Below, piece by piece: positions 12,901 to 19,670 of a stretch of 64,000 nucleotides of DNA. How positions within the stretch are numbered: the stretch's first letter is position 1; each line of letters starts with the position of its first letter. Source of the DNA: Gelidibacter maritimus (GTDB lineage: Bacteria; Bacteroidota; Bacteroidia; Flavobacteriales; Flavobacteriaceae). The notes under the pieces were generated by a model. That model was not told the DNA's origin. It saw only the letters and a program-made list of their open reading frames with translations, and did no database searches. A program made the translations under genes and the position numbers. The stretch covers positions 321,163 to 385,162 of the forward strand of contig NZ_JACGLT010000003.1 in the NCBI RefSeq assembly GCF_014062315.1, read 5' to 3'.

Positions 12901-14170
12901 AACACCAGGATTTATTGGCACACTTAAGCCAACTTTCGGTTATACTTTTGGTAGTCAGAGTGATATTAGACATATGGTGGCAAGAAACGGGTGGTTGAGT
13001 GTTTATCCTGATTTCAATGAACAATATACTGAGGTGACCAACCGTAGTTTGGATGTATCTGCCAATATAGAAGTGATCAAAGATTTAAAAATTGATTTGA
13101 TTGGTAGCCGAATGTATTCTGAAAATACGAATGAAAACTTCAATGCCATCGATAGCAATGGCGATGGACTTAGCGATGTTTACAATTCATTAATTACAAA
13201 TTCTTTTGGTAATTTCAATATTTCCACATCACTGATTAAAACGGCCTTCAGCCCAAGCGATGAAACCCAGTCCGCTGCCTTTGATGATTTCAGAGCCAAT
13301 AGATTGGTTGTAGCTAGGCGTTTGGCCCGTAATTTTTATGGTAATGACACCTATCCAGTAGATACTGAAGGCTACCCTGTTGGGTTTGGTAAAAATAATC
13401 AAGCCGTATTATTGCCGGCATTTTTATCGGCTTACCAAGGTTCCAATGCCGAGAGTGTCAGTTTGAGTGCGTTTAGAGATATTCCAATTCCTAATTGGAC
13501 GCTGAAATACACTGGCTTGATGCGCTTAAAATGGTTTAAGGACAAGTTCAAGCGTTTTTCAGTAACACACGGGTATCGCTCTGGATATACCATTAATCAG
13601 TTCCGTACCAATTTAGATTATGATGAAAGCAATCCGGAAGCACTTGATCAAGGTGGGAATTTCAAAAATCGCACCATATTCAGTAATATCAACTTAGAAG
13701 AACAATTTAGTCCGCTGATGAAATTGGATTTTGAGATGCAAAGTTCTGTGAAGGTGATGGCTGAAATTAAAAAGGACAGGATCCTTTCCTTGAGTTTTGA
13801 CAATAATTTATTGACAGAAATAAAAGGAAACGAATATACGTTGGGCTTGGGATATCGCATTAAGAATGTAAGGATCCGATCAAAAATGGCCGGGCCTACA
13901 CAAATTATTACGGCCGATTTGAACATGATGGCCGATATTTCTGTACGAGATAACAAAACCATCATCAGGTATCTTGACTTGGAAGACAATCAAGTAACTT
14001 CAGGACAAACCATTTGGGGCGTAAAATATAAAGCAGATTATGCCTTCAGTAAAAACCTAACTGGGATTTTCTATTTTGATTATACCTTTTCTGAATATGC
14101 CATATCAACGGCATTCCCACAAACAACAATTAGGTCAGGGATTACCTTGCGATATAATTTCGGCAATTAA
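6974..14170 (+). CDS. sprA: Type IX secretion translocon / gliding protein SprA
   Basis: 2398 residues, within the 2300-2500 range of SprA (Sov in Porphyromonas). SprA is the giant outer-membrane beta-barrel through which type IX secretion cargo passes; in gliding species it is also needed for motility. The N-terminus has a signal peptide (hydrophobic about 14-27, ending GFAQ), then long beta-rich repeats with many Asn/Asp turns, and a C-terminal strand ending in Asn (RYNFGN). Three segments resemble the conserved SprA/Sov blocks, for example LSPQSWFLSSRPKGLG near residue 875. The start is TTG at 6974, 6 bp after ruvA; no in-frame ATG would preserve the signal peptide. Confidence 0.95.
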   Translation: MSTTNPSLSLSLTRLWLISLALLLGQIGFAQETPPAQDSTKTGYALGNIKMPDPNSIVSKYTYDPNTDRYIFTQTVGSFNINYPLILTPKEYQKLVLEENLKNYYKQKVDAAEGKKEGTEDQQKNLLPEFYVTSGFFETLFGGNTIEVIPQGSVEMDLGVLFTKQDNPSFSPRNRSNFTFDFDQRISLSLLGKVGTRLQVTANYDTQSTFDFQNLIKLEYTPTEDDIVRKIEVGNVSMPLNSSLITGAQSLFGVKTELQFGKTRVTAVFSEQKSQARSVVAQGGGTLEEFSFYARDYDENRHFFLAHYFRERYDAALERYPYINSNVQITRIEVWVTNRSNQTDNVRNVAAFQDLGESQRVGSTVNILRPGPLPDNKNNGFDPTNIGGAGSNLTSAVRDITRVEQGINIPANEGFDFGKLENAKKLIEGYDYTLQTQLGYISLNQRLQNDEVLAVAFQYTVGNNVYQVGEFANDGVEATGSSTDPVSGNTVVNNNNLVLKMLKSAITNVNQPIWDLMMKNIYDSGAYQLSQEDFKLNIFYTESSALNYIKPVDGTTFPPFDNHTTDPSDDTQITETPLIRLFHLDRLNYNNDPQQNGDGFFDFVPGITVLPQNGKIIFTKVEPFGKYLFDVLADPAYPTDYNDPTYTNPNQEKYVYDILYKGTKTAALEESEKNKFQLKGRYKSSGGDGIAIGAFNVPRGSVKVTAGGRVLVEGVDYTVNYQLGRVEILDQALKASNTPINVSVENNAVFGQQTKRFTGLNVEHQFNENFVLGATFLNLNERPITQKSNYNSESINNTIFGFNGNYSTEVPFLTRLANKLPNIDTDVPSNLSVRGEFAYLLPGAPKGADFQGEATAYIDNFEGSQGSIDLLSPQSWFLSSRPKGLGLAPNEDEIGIQNGFNRAHLNWYTVDPIFYSNQRPGGITDNDVSNLYTRRVFIDEIFPQRDLVQGQNTYIRTLDLAYYPTERGPYNFQTQNIDYPNTLTRPQDSWAGITRAITSTDFEQANVEYIEFWVQDPFLDNTSNPGGKLLINLGNISEDIIKDGKKQYENGLPENGDISGLQVTDFGTVVPRNQSLIYAFSSTGDNRTNQDVGYDGFDDAEEIARFGSQFGADPSNDNYKYFLQADGDIFDRYKRYNGSEGNSPDIFSDTNRGSTTQPDVEDINRDNTMNTIDSYFEYEIDITRASLDNPNNSLINDIKTRNITLPNGDNRDVRWYQFRIPIDASTRAIGGISDIRSVRFARMYLKGFSQTTVMRFATLDLVRSDWRRYTLDLDNNQNNNSTDASFSVGVVGLQENEGNYVLPPGVELEQLNNNNNIIRQNEQSLVVEVCELEGDDSRGVYKNISIDMRQYKKLRMFMHAEALEGRTLNPGEMIGFVRMGNDFTQNFYEIQVPLNVVAGTARDQVWPSENEIDISLDVLQKIKALGISDGSLSNQDPTVYNVTSSGPEIIASGDNFEVGQTRVAIKGNPNFGDVRVLMVGVKNNTTATNLCGKVWFNELRLSDLDNEGGWAAVLSMDSNIADFADISATGRQSTVGFGSLEQRPNERSREDVKQYDVVTNVNLGQLLPKKWGVQLPFNYAQSEEMITPKYDQFYNDLTLDSRLDAASSSAEKEQILEQSEDFTKRRSINFIGVRKQRTGDGKPRFYDVENLTFNYSYNKVHHRDFEIENALDQNVRTGVNYAYNFEQIAIEPFAKNDSIFKSRYAKILKDINFNLLPNSFTVNTDILRQFNKQKFREVELGGSNIGLEELFRRNYRFDFQYAINYKLSKSLNLNFSANNTNIVRNYFVDDIINGRQDPSLDIWDGFFDLGDPNIQNQQLQLNYEIPLYKIPTFSFLKATYSYTGDFQWQKGSDLNNNLPLVDETTGTTRTYNLGNSIQNANTHNINSTFNMETLYKYVGLVRKDDRKSNARSRNSGPPGIERRGASANRENGANVIDESSTGTKVFNTFVDIATMVKRLQINYSENNGTFLPGYLRTPGFIGTLKPTFGYTFGSQSDIRHMVARNGWLSVYPDFNEQYTEVTNRSLDVSANIEVIKDLKIDLIGSRMYSENTNENFNAIDSNGDGLSDVYNSLITNSFGNFNISTSLIKTAFSPSDETQSAAFDDFRANRLVVARRLARNFYGNDTYPVDTEGYPVGFGKNNQAVLLPAFLSAYQGSNAESVSLSAFRDIPIPNWTLKYTGLMRLKWFKDKFKRFSVTHGYRSGYTINQFRTNLDYDESNPEALDQGGNFKNRTIFSNINLEEQFSPLMKLDFEMQSSVKVMAEIKKDRILSLSFDNNLLTEIKGNEYTLGLGYRIKNVRIRSKMAGPTQIITADLNMMADISVRDNKTIIRYLDLEDNQVTSGQTIWGVKYKADYAFSKNLTGIFYFDYTFSEYAISTAFPQTTIRSGITLRYNFGN

Positions 14171-14172
14171 TT

Positions 14173-14203
14173 TTGATTAAAGGATTTTAAAAAAGTACAT
14201 TTG
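14173..14203 (+). promoter_or_regulatory. Promoter of gcvH
   Basis: TTG (14173-14175), 20-bp spacer, TACATTTG (14196-14203): a full flavobacterial -33/-7 promoter just after the sprA stop. It argues that gcvH starts at the ATG 14228, since an upstream TTG start at 14201 would lie inside the -7 box. Confidence 0.6.
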
Positions 14204-14227
14204 CTTCACTATAAAATTGAATCTAAA

Positions 14228-14608
14228 ATGAATATACCAGCAGAATTAAAGTACACAAAAGACCATGAATGGATTAGTATTGATGGCGATGTTGCAACTG
14301 TAGGGATTACAGACTTTGCTCAAGGCGAATTGGGAGACATTGTATATGTTGAAGTTGAGACCTTAGATGAAACTTTGGAAATTGATGAAATTTTTGGCAC
14401 GGTTGAAGCTGTAAAAACAGTTTCTGACTTGTTTTTGCCACTTTCAGGAGAAATTATCGAGTTCAACGATGCTCTTGAAGATGAGCCGGAAAAGGTAAAT
14501 TCAGACCCTTATGGCGAAGGTTGGATGATCAAAATTAAAATTTCAGATCCTTCACAAGTGGATAATTTGCTCTCAGCTGATGCCTACAAAGAGGTGATAA
14601 GTGCATAG
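14228..14608 (+). CDS. gcvH: Glycine cleavage system H protein
   Basis: 126 residues from ATG 14228, beginning MNIPAELKYTKDHEWI like other GcvH proteins. The lipoyl-lysine motif GTVEAVKTVSD places the modified Lys at residue 63. GcvH shuttles the methylamine group between the P, T and L proteins of glycine cleavage. An in-frame upstream TTG (14201) lies in the promoter and is rejected. The last bases overlap the start of the next gene. Confidence 0.97.
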   Translation: MNIPAELKYTKDHEWISIDGDVATVGITDFAQGELGDIVYVEVETLDETLEIDEIFGTVEAVKTVSDLFLPLSGEIIEFNDALEDEPEKVNSDPYGEGWMIKIKISDPSQVDNLLSADAYKEVISA

Positions 14609-14963
14609 GAATCTTGCATTGACCTTGTTGATAGTTTACGCCATAGTTCTTTTGGTGTTAAGCTTAGTAAGTATTGGTGGTTTTGAAACCCTTGGCTCAA
14701 CGCATGACGATAAACTCCATCATTTTGGAGCATATTTCGTTTTGACCATATTGATTGCTAATTTTTTTAAAACTTTAAACCTCAAAAGAGGACTGTTATA
14801 TGCCTTAATCATCGCCTCTGCTTACGGGGTTATAATGGAAATCCTCCAAAATTATTTAACGCAAGAACGAATGTTTGATGTATTTGATATGATTGCAAAT
14901 GCTTTTGGTGCAATTATTGCAGTACTCGTAGTGATATTCTATAGAAAGTTAAAGTTAAAATAA
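14601..14963 (+). CDS. VanZ-like membrane protein
   Basis: 120 residues with about four transmembrane segments (residues 7-27, 42-58, 63-80, 95-115). The short motif DKLHHFGAYFVL after the first helix and the charged turn VIMEILQNYLTQ before the last are typical of VanZ-family integral membrane proteins. The molecular role of these small VanZ proteins is not known. The GTG start at 14601 overlaps the gcvH stop by 8 bp, so it depends on the gcvH message. Confidence 0.8.
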   Translation: MHRNLALTLLIVYAIVLLVLSLVSIGGFETLGSTHDDKLHHFGAYFVLTILIANFFKTLNLKRGLLYALIIASAYGVIMEILQNYLTQERMFDVFDMIANAFGAIIAVLVVIFYRKLKLK

Positions 14964-14972
14964 ATTAATCCC

Positions 14973-15004
14973 TTGCTTTTTTAACAAATTATTGGTTATT
15001 TTAG
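14973..15004 (+). promoter_or_regulatory. Probable promoter of first tonB
   Basis: TTG (14973-14975), 21-bp spacer, TATTTTAG (14997-15004), one base off the TAnnTTTG consensus, 24 bp before the ATG. Confidence 0.4.
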
Positions 15005-15028
15005 CATTCCTTAAAACACTCTAAGCAT

Positions 15029-15757
15029 ATGGAACCGAAAAAAAATGTAAAAGCAGACGTTTCGCGAAATAGTTCTATCTATTTTGCAGTTGGTCTTGCT
15101 TTAATGTTATTGCTGACCAATCTGGCCATCAATTACAAAACATACGATAAAGAGGATATTGATATCGGTATGATTAATATGGACGATGAATTGGAAGAAG
15201 AAATTCCAATTACTGAACAAATTAAGACACCACCACCACCACCGCCACCGCCACCAGTTGCACCGGAAGAGATTGAAATTGTTGAAGATGAGGAAGAGGT
15301 TGTAGAAACCGTCATTGAGTCTTCTGAAACCAGTCAGGATGAAGAAATCGCTGAGGTTGAAGACGTGGTTGTTGTGGAAGAACCTGAAGAAGATCTTGAA
15401 GTACCATTTGCGGTTATTGAAAATGTACCCGTGTTTCCTGGTTGTGAAAATGAGGCTGGAAACAATGCGAAAAAGCAATGTATGTCTGATAAGATCTCTC
15501 AATTTGTAAATAGAAAATTCAACGTGGATTTAGCTTCAGAACTGGGACTTTCAGGTAGACAGCGTATCAATGTGATTTTTAAAATTGATAAAAGCGGTAA
15601 TATTACCAATATTCAAGCAAGAGCACCACATCCTGGTTTAGAAAGAGAAGCACAGCGCGTTATCGGTTTGCTTCCTAAAATGAAACCTGGTAAGCAACGT
15701 GGTAAAGCGGTAACTGTACCGTATTCTCTGCCTATTCTTTTCCAAGTGCAAGATTAA
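15029..15757 (+). CDS. TonB family energy transducer (proline-rich)
   Basis: 242 residues: short cytoplasmic N-terminus, one membrane anchor (about 17-33), a nine-proline run near residue 68-76, a Glu/Val-rich spacer, then a TonB C-terminal domain at about 130-242. That domain carries VPVFPGCEN and a second cysteine (KQCMSDK) 11 residues later, before the INVIFKIDKSGNI strand and the PHPGLEREAQRV helix. TonB transmits proton-motive-force energy from ExbB/ExbD to outer-membrane receptors. Its closest relative is the next gene, suggesting tandem duplication. A strong terminator follows. Confidence 0.9.
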   Translation: MEPKKNVKADVSRNSSIYFAVGLALMLLLTNLAINYKTYDKEDIDIGMINMDDELEEEIPITEQIKTPPPPPPPPPVAPEEIEIVEDEEEVVETVIESSETSQDEEIAEVEDVVVVEEPEEDLEVPFAVIENVPVFPGCENEAGNNAKKQCMSDKISQFVNRKFNVDLASELGLSGRQRINVIFKIDKSGNITNIQARAPHPGLEREAQRVIGLLPKMKPGKQRGKAVTVPYSLPILFQVQD

Positions 15758-15807
15758 CTTTTATAAATAAAACCAATTGACATTGAGTGTTTAATTGGTA
15801 CACTATA

Positions 15808-15840
15808 AAACCCTGAGGCGAAAGCTTCGGGGTTTGTTTT
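15808..15840 (+). terminator. Intrinsic terminator after first tonB
   Basis: 12-bp stem with two G-U pairs (left arm 15808-15819, right arm 15824-15835) closed by a GAAA tetraloop, followed by a T-rich tail. Confidence 0.85.
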
Positions 15841-15895
15841 TATAGGCCATTTGCGTTTTAAGAGAGGACCTTTAGAAAGAATTGAGTATCAATTT

Positions 15896-15932
15896 AAAAA
15901 TCCCGACTAAATACTTAGACGGGATTTTTGTT
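15896..15932. terminator. Second terminator-like hairpin between tonB genes
   Basis: Arms AAAAATCCCG (15896-15905) and CGGGATTTTT (15920-15929), perfect 10 bp, with an inner CTAA/TTAG pairing; A- and T-rich flanks allow action on both strands. With the first terminator only 60 bp away, it isolates the second tonB gene from read-through. Confidence 0.7.
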
Positions 15933-15936
15933 TTGG

Positions 15937-15944
15937 TACGTTTG
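15937..15944 (+). promoter_or_regulatory. -7 box of second tonB
   Basis: TACGTTTG matches TAnnTTTG, 43 bp before the ATG at 15987 and directly after the terminator hairpin. Confidence 0.45.
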
Positions 15945-15986
15945 TTGTGATTTTATCATAATATTAACATTTTAAATACACATATT

Positions 15987-16784
15987 ATGAAAATTTTTAA
16001 AAATTCATGCATTGCTGCTGGTCAGAGCAACATGCGCAGGAAAAAACCACACAAACATGATGCAAATTTACGAAAAAACTCAGCCCTTTACTTTCAGGTA
16101 GGTTTGATTCTTTGCCTACTGTTTACTTACGGACTCTTTGAAATGAAATTTGAAATAAAGAATGATGATCTTGCTAAAGTCGATTATATCGATACAGATG
16201 TAGAAGTCATGCCCATCAATTTTGCTTTGGAAAAGGAGGTAAAAGAAATAGAAATCACTAAAAATAGTATGGTTTTAACCAAGGATCCAATTATTAAAGA
16301 TGATGATTATGTTGAAATGTTACCGACGGAACTTCTAACTGAAAACAAGACTCTTTCCAAAGATCCCATTAATATTGACGACATTATAATCTATAAGAAA
16401 GATGATAGTGAAGATCTTGATTTAAAAGTCTTTAGTACTCTTGGGGTTGAAAGAGCGCCTGTTTATCCGGGCTGTGAATCTGAAGAAGATAATCAAGGCC
16501 GCTTAAAATGTATGTCTGATAAATTATCAAAACTGGTGCAAAGGAAGTTTGATAGAGATATGGCTTCGACCCTTGGTTTATCTGGAATTCAAAAAATAGA
16601 TGTAGTGTTTAAAATAAATAAACTCGGAGAAGTTACGGAAATTCAAACCCGAGCGCCACGTCCTGAACTAGAGAGGGAGGCCAAGAGAGTAGTGGAGCAA
16701 ATACCCCAAATGATGCCTGGGAAGCAAAGAGAACGTGCCGTAACAGTTCAGTACGTATTGCCGATTATCTTTAAGGTGGAATAA
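15987..16784 (+). CDS. TonB-like protein without proline spacer
   Basis: 265 residues. The C-terminal domain (about 155-265) closely matches the preceding TonB: APVYPGCES, a second cysteine 11 residues later (KCMSDK), VVFKINKLGEV and RPELEREAKRV. The membrane anchor (about 34-52, YFQVGLILCLLFTYGLF) is also similar. The proline-rich periplasm-spanning region is missing and replaced by an acidic/lysine linker, so it may not reach an outer-membrane receptor as canonical TonB does. An internal ATG at 16032 (MRRKKPHKHD) aligns better with the paralog's N-terminus and is an alternative start. Own promoter and terminator. Confidence 0.8.
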   Translation: MKIFKNSCIAAGQSNMRRKKPHKHDANLRKNSALYFQVGLILCLLFTYGLFEMKFEIKNDDLAKVDYIDTDVEVMPINFALEKEVKEIEITKNSMVLTKDPIIKDDDYVEMLPTELLTENKTLSKDPINIDDIIIYKKDDSEDLDLKVFSTLGVERAPVYPGCESEEDNQGRLKCMSDKLSKLVQRKFDRDMASTLGLSGIQKIDVVFKINKLGEVTEIQTRAPRPELEREAKRVVEQIPQMMPGKQRERAVTVQYVLPIIFKVE

Positions 16785-16805
16785 TGTCGGTCCATAATTT
16801 TGAAG

Positions 16806-16837
16806 AAACCGTTATGCATTCTGATAGCGGTTTTTTT
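16806..16837 (+). terminator. Intrinsic terminator after second tonB-like gene
   Basis: 10-bp stem with one G-U pair (16806-16815 with 16824-16833), 8-base loop, followed by Ts. Confidence 0.8.
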
Positions 16838-16895
16838 ATGTTCTCATTTTGAAAAAAACAGTATCTTTCGAGCGTTAAAAAGCTTGTAATCATCT

Positions 16896-19007
16896 ATGAA
16901 GAACTTCTTCTTAATTATTTTTGTCAGTATTCAGCTCAATAGTTTCTCCCAAAATATTGAAATTTACGAAAAGCCTCCAGTGTTCATAGGCTGTGACGAC
17001 CAGGCTATTAGCAATTTAAAAACCTGTTTTAACAGTAAGTTAAACCATTACATATTTGAAAACTTTAGAGTACCGCAGGAGGCTATCCAAGATGCTTACA
17101 AAGGTGATGTCACAGTGTTGTTTGAAGTGGATAAAACAGGTCAGATAAGCGTTATATATGTAGATGCCATTTATGATGCGTTAAAGGAGGAAACCAAACG
17201 CGTATTCCAATCGTTGCCAAAGATTCAACCCGGAACATATAATGGGGAGCCAACTTTTTATCAATATTCTTTAACCATTAAAATTCCCTTGACCGACCCC
17301 GAAGTCATTAAAGCAAATGCTGAAAAAAAACAAGAAGATCTTAAAGCCTACGAGGATCTTGATGCGATAGTTTCCAATGAGTTTGATAGTGTTACCAATC
17401 ATATCGTAAAGTATCAAGACCTTGAATATAACAGTCAGTTAAACATTCCTTTCACCCATCAATATTATTCGCGCTTTGATGCCAATATGAATGGCTTGGG
17501 AACAAATAGCCATACGGCAGCAAAACCTTATGTTTATGAAGATGTAGCTCGATATTATGATTTCGAAGCTGAAAAAAAGGCACTTGCAAAAGGTTCGGAC
17601 GGTTGGTGGAGCAGAAAGTTGTGGGATGAGCACATGGTTCAAATCCAGGGTGAAGATTACTGGTTTACTATTGATCCTGTTTTTGATTTACAGGTAGGGA
17701 AAGATACAGATGCCGATTTTAATACTACGTTCAATAATACGCGCGGTATTTACGTTCAGGGCGGCCTAGGTAAAAAGTTTAGTTTCTCTACATCGGTTTT
17801 TGAAAGTCAAGGAAGATTTGCGCAATATTACAATCAATATGCCGAAAGCTTAAAAGCATTTGGTCCTGATCCCGCCATTGTGCCTGGCAGAGGGATAGGC
17901 AAACGCTTTAAAGACGATGCCTATGACTATCCGGTGGCCGAAGCGTACTTATCTTATGCACCGGCAAATTTTATTAACTTTCAATTTGGACATGGTAAGA
18001 ACTTTATAGGAGATGGCTACCGTTCTTTATTTCAAAGTGATGTGGCAGCACCACAGACGTTTTTAAAATTTAATACCAAATTCTGGAAAATTAAATATAC
18101 AAATACCTGGATGTGGCTCAGGGATGTGCGCGATGCCGTTATTGAAGATAAAGCATTTTTAACCAAATATATGGCCAATCATTATTTAAGTTGGAATGTG
18201 TCCAAACGACTCAACATCGGGCTTTTTGAGTCCGTTATGTGGACCGACACCAACGGGCGAGGTTTTGATATCAATTACCTTAATCCCATCATCTTTTTTA
18301 GAGCTATAGAATTTGAAGCAGGGCAAGGTTCGGGTAATGCCATTGTAGGTGCTTCCGCAAAGTACAAATGGAATAACAAAATCAATGTATACGGACAGTT
18401 TATTTTGGATGAGTTTTCTTTGAGCCATATTAAAGCAGGGGAGAAAAGTTGGAAAAATAAATATGGATACCAATTGGGTGTTAAATATTATGACGCCTTT
18501 AAGGTTGATAACTTGATGTTGCAATTGGAATATAACCAAGTAAGGCCTTATACGTATTCGCACAATACCATTGTCAATAACTACGGTCATAGCAATCAAT
18601 CCATGGCACATTTATGGGGCGCCAACTTTAGGGAATTTATTGTTATAGGACATTATAACTACCAACGATGGTTTGCCGATGCAAAATTTATTTTTGGAAC
18701 CCGTGGTCTGGATTTTAATGATGGTACTGATGATTTTAGTTATGGCGGCGATATATACAGAAACTATAACGAACGCCCTTTTGATAAGCATGTAAAGATT
18801 GGTCAGGGCAACAAGACAACAACCTTCAACGCCGAAGTACAGGCCGGTTATATCATTAACCCAGTAAGTCATTTAAAGATATTTACTAATATTAGTTATA
18901 GAAACTTCAACCCAGAGGCCAATACGGAAACTACATTTAAAAACAGTACCGTCTGGTTTAATCTTGGACTCAGGACAGATTTGTTCAATTGGTATTTTGA
19001 CAATTAA
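16896..19007 (+). CDS. RemB-like outer-membrane protein with N-terminal TonB-C-like module
   Basis: 703 residues. Signal peptide 1-19 (FVSIQLNSFSQ). Residues 24-130 resemble a TonB C-terminal domain: PPVFIGCDD, second Cys 10 residues on, VTVLFEVDKTGQI, EETKRVFQSLPKIQPG. The rest (about 190-703) is beta-rich with many Tyr/Trp/Asn, like an outer-membrane barrel (FINFQFGHGKNFIGDGYRSL, NYLNPIIFFRAIEFE). Flavobacterial proteins of this size and arrangement are called gliding motility protein RemB; I recognise the type but not with certainty. It follows two TonB paralogs sharing the same module and ends at a repeat array. Confidence 0.65.
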   Translation: MKNFFLIIFVSIQLNSFSQNIEIYEKPPVFIGCDDQAISNLKTCFNSKLNHYIFENFRVPQEAIQDAYKGDVTVLFEVDKTGQISVIYVDAIYDALKEETKRVFQSLPKIQPGTYNGEPTFYQYSLTIKIPLTDPEVIKANAEKKQEDLKAYEDLDAIVSNEFDSVTNHIVKYQDLEYNSQLNIPFTHQYYSRFDANMNGLGTNSHTAAKPYVYEDVARYYDFEAEKKALAKGSDGWWSRKLWDEHMVQIQGEDYWFTIDPVFDLQVGKDTDADFNTTFNNTRGIYVQGGLGKKFSFSTSVFESQGRFAQYYNQYAESLKAFGPDPAIVPGRGIGKRFKDDAYDYPVAEAYLSYAPANFINFQFGHGKNFIGDGYRSLFQSDVAAPQTFLKFNTKFWKIKYTNTWMWLRDVRDAVIEDKAFLTKYMANHYLSWNVSKRLNIGLFESVMWTDTNGRGFDINYLNPIIFFRAIEFEAGQGSGNAIVGASAKYKWNNKINVYGQFILDEFSLSHIKAGEKSWKNKYGYQLGVKYYDAFKVDNLMLQLEYNQVRPYTYSHNTIVNNYGHSNQSMAHLWGANFREFIVIGHYNYQRWFADAKFIFGTRGLDFNDGTDDFSYGGDIYRNYNERPFDKHVKIGQGNKTTTFNAEVQAGYIINPVSHLKIFTNISYRNFNPEANTETTFKNSTVWFNLGLRTDLFNWYFDN

Positions 19008-19340
19008 GAATTCCTGCGCAGGCAGGAATCTCCTTTACATCGGCATCATCTTCCAGTTATATACTTTTTTAATAGGATGGTGAGGCGATATGAGTCGTAC
19101 AGTGTAGGTTATTTCAAATTTCCTGATGAAAAACACCAACACTGGCATCATTCAGAATTCCTGCGCAGGCAGGAATCTCCTTTACATCGGCATCATCTTC
19201 CAGTTATATACTTTTTTTTTAATAGGATGATGAGACGATATAAGTCTTTCAGTGTAGATTATTACAAATTTTCTAATGAAAAACACCATTGTTGGCATCA
19301 TTCAGAATTCCTGCGCAGGCAGGAATCTCATGTCCAAGCG
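19008..19340. repeat. Tandem ~147-bp repeat with ATTCCTGC palindrome
   Basis: Two near-identical units (19008-19154 and 19155-19304, 147 and 150 bp; the difference includes a longer T-run) and the first ~25 bp of a third (from 19305). Each begins with an 8-bp perfect hairpin, arms ATTCCTGC and GCAGGAAT around GCAG (first copy 19010-19029). The units share the segment CTCCTTTACATCGGC, a T-run and AAAAACACCA. The array starts one base after the stop of the RemB-like gene, so the first hairpin may form the 3' end of its mRNA. A 97-codon ORF through it only reflects the repeat and is not a gene. Confidence 0.9.
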
Positions 19341-19670
19341 CGTTTTTATATAGTTATAATCTATCCATGAAATATATTGAGCAGGACCTTGCCGTATAAG
19401 TAAAAATCTTTTAATCAAATTTCAGCTTTTAGTAATTTGAGATAGTGATAGTATTCAATCCGTACCGTTTCATCTACAGGTTGTGTATACAAAACGGCAA
19501 CACCATTTCAGGCCATCAATTTATACAAATTGCATATCAATATTATGTCTCACGTTTTTTGAAAAAACCGTCATTTTTCTGAAATTTATTTATTCATTAA
19601 TTGAATTGCTCAAAACCAATTTTCAAAGTATCTTTGCACTCGCATTTAAAAGCGACAAATACAACACCGA
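19341..19670. other. Intergenic stretch before ctaB
   Basis: About 330 bp of AT-rich DNA after the repeat array. Apart from the ctaB promoter near its right end I see no gene, hairpin or repeat. A short ORF overlapping the ctaB start is not convincing. Confidence 0.5.
19606..19636 (+). promoter_or_regulatory. Promoter of cytochrome oxidase assembly block
   Basis: TTG (19606-19608), 20-bp spacer and TATCTTTG (19629-19636), an excellent flavobacterial promoter. Transcription would begin near 19642, upstream of the TTG start at 19671. Confidence 0.65.

Noticed and set aside
15107-15502. Minus-strand ORF of 131 codons opposite the first tonB
   Set aside because: Antisense of the proline-rich region (Trp/Arg-rich run reflects CCA/GGT codons); no other support.
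19008-19340. Possible CRISPR array from spaced repeats
   Set aside because: The units are 147-150 bp direct repeats with near-identical inner sequence; there are no short repeats with unique spacers and no cas gene nearby.
19077-19370. 97-codon plus-strand ORF in the repeat array
   Set aside because: It reads through two copies of the 147-bp repeat, giving duplicated peptide blocks; it has no family resemblance or start signals and is best seen as a repeat artefact.
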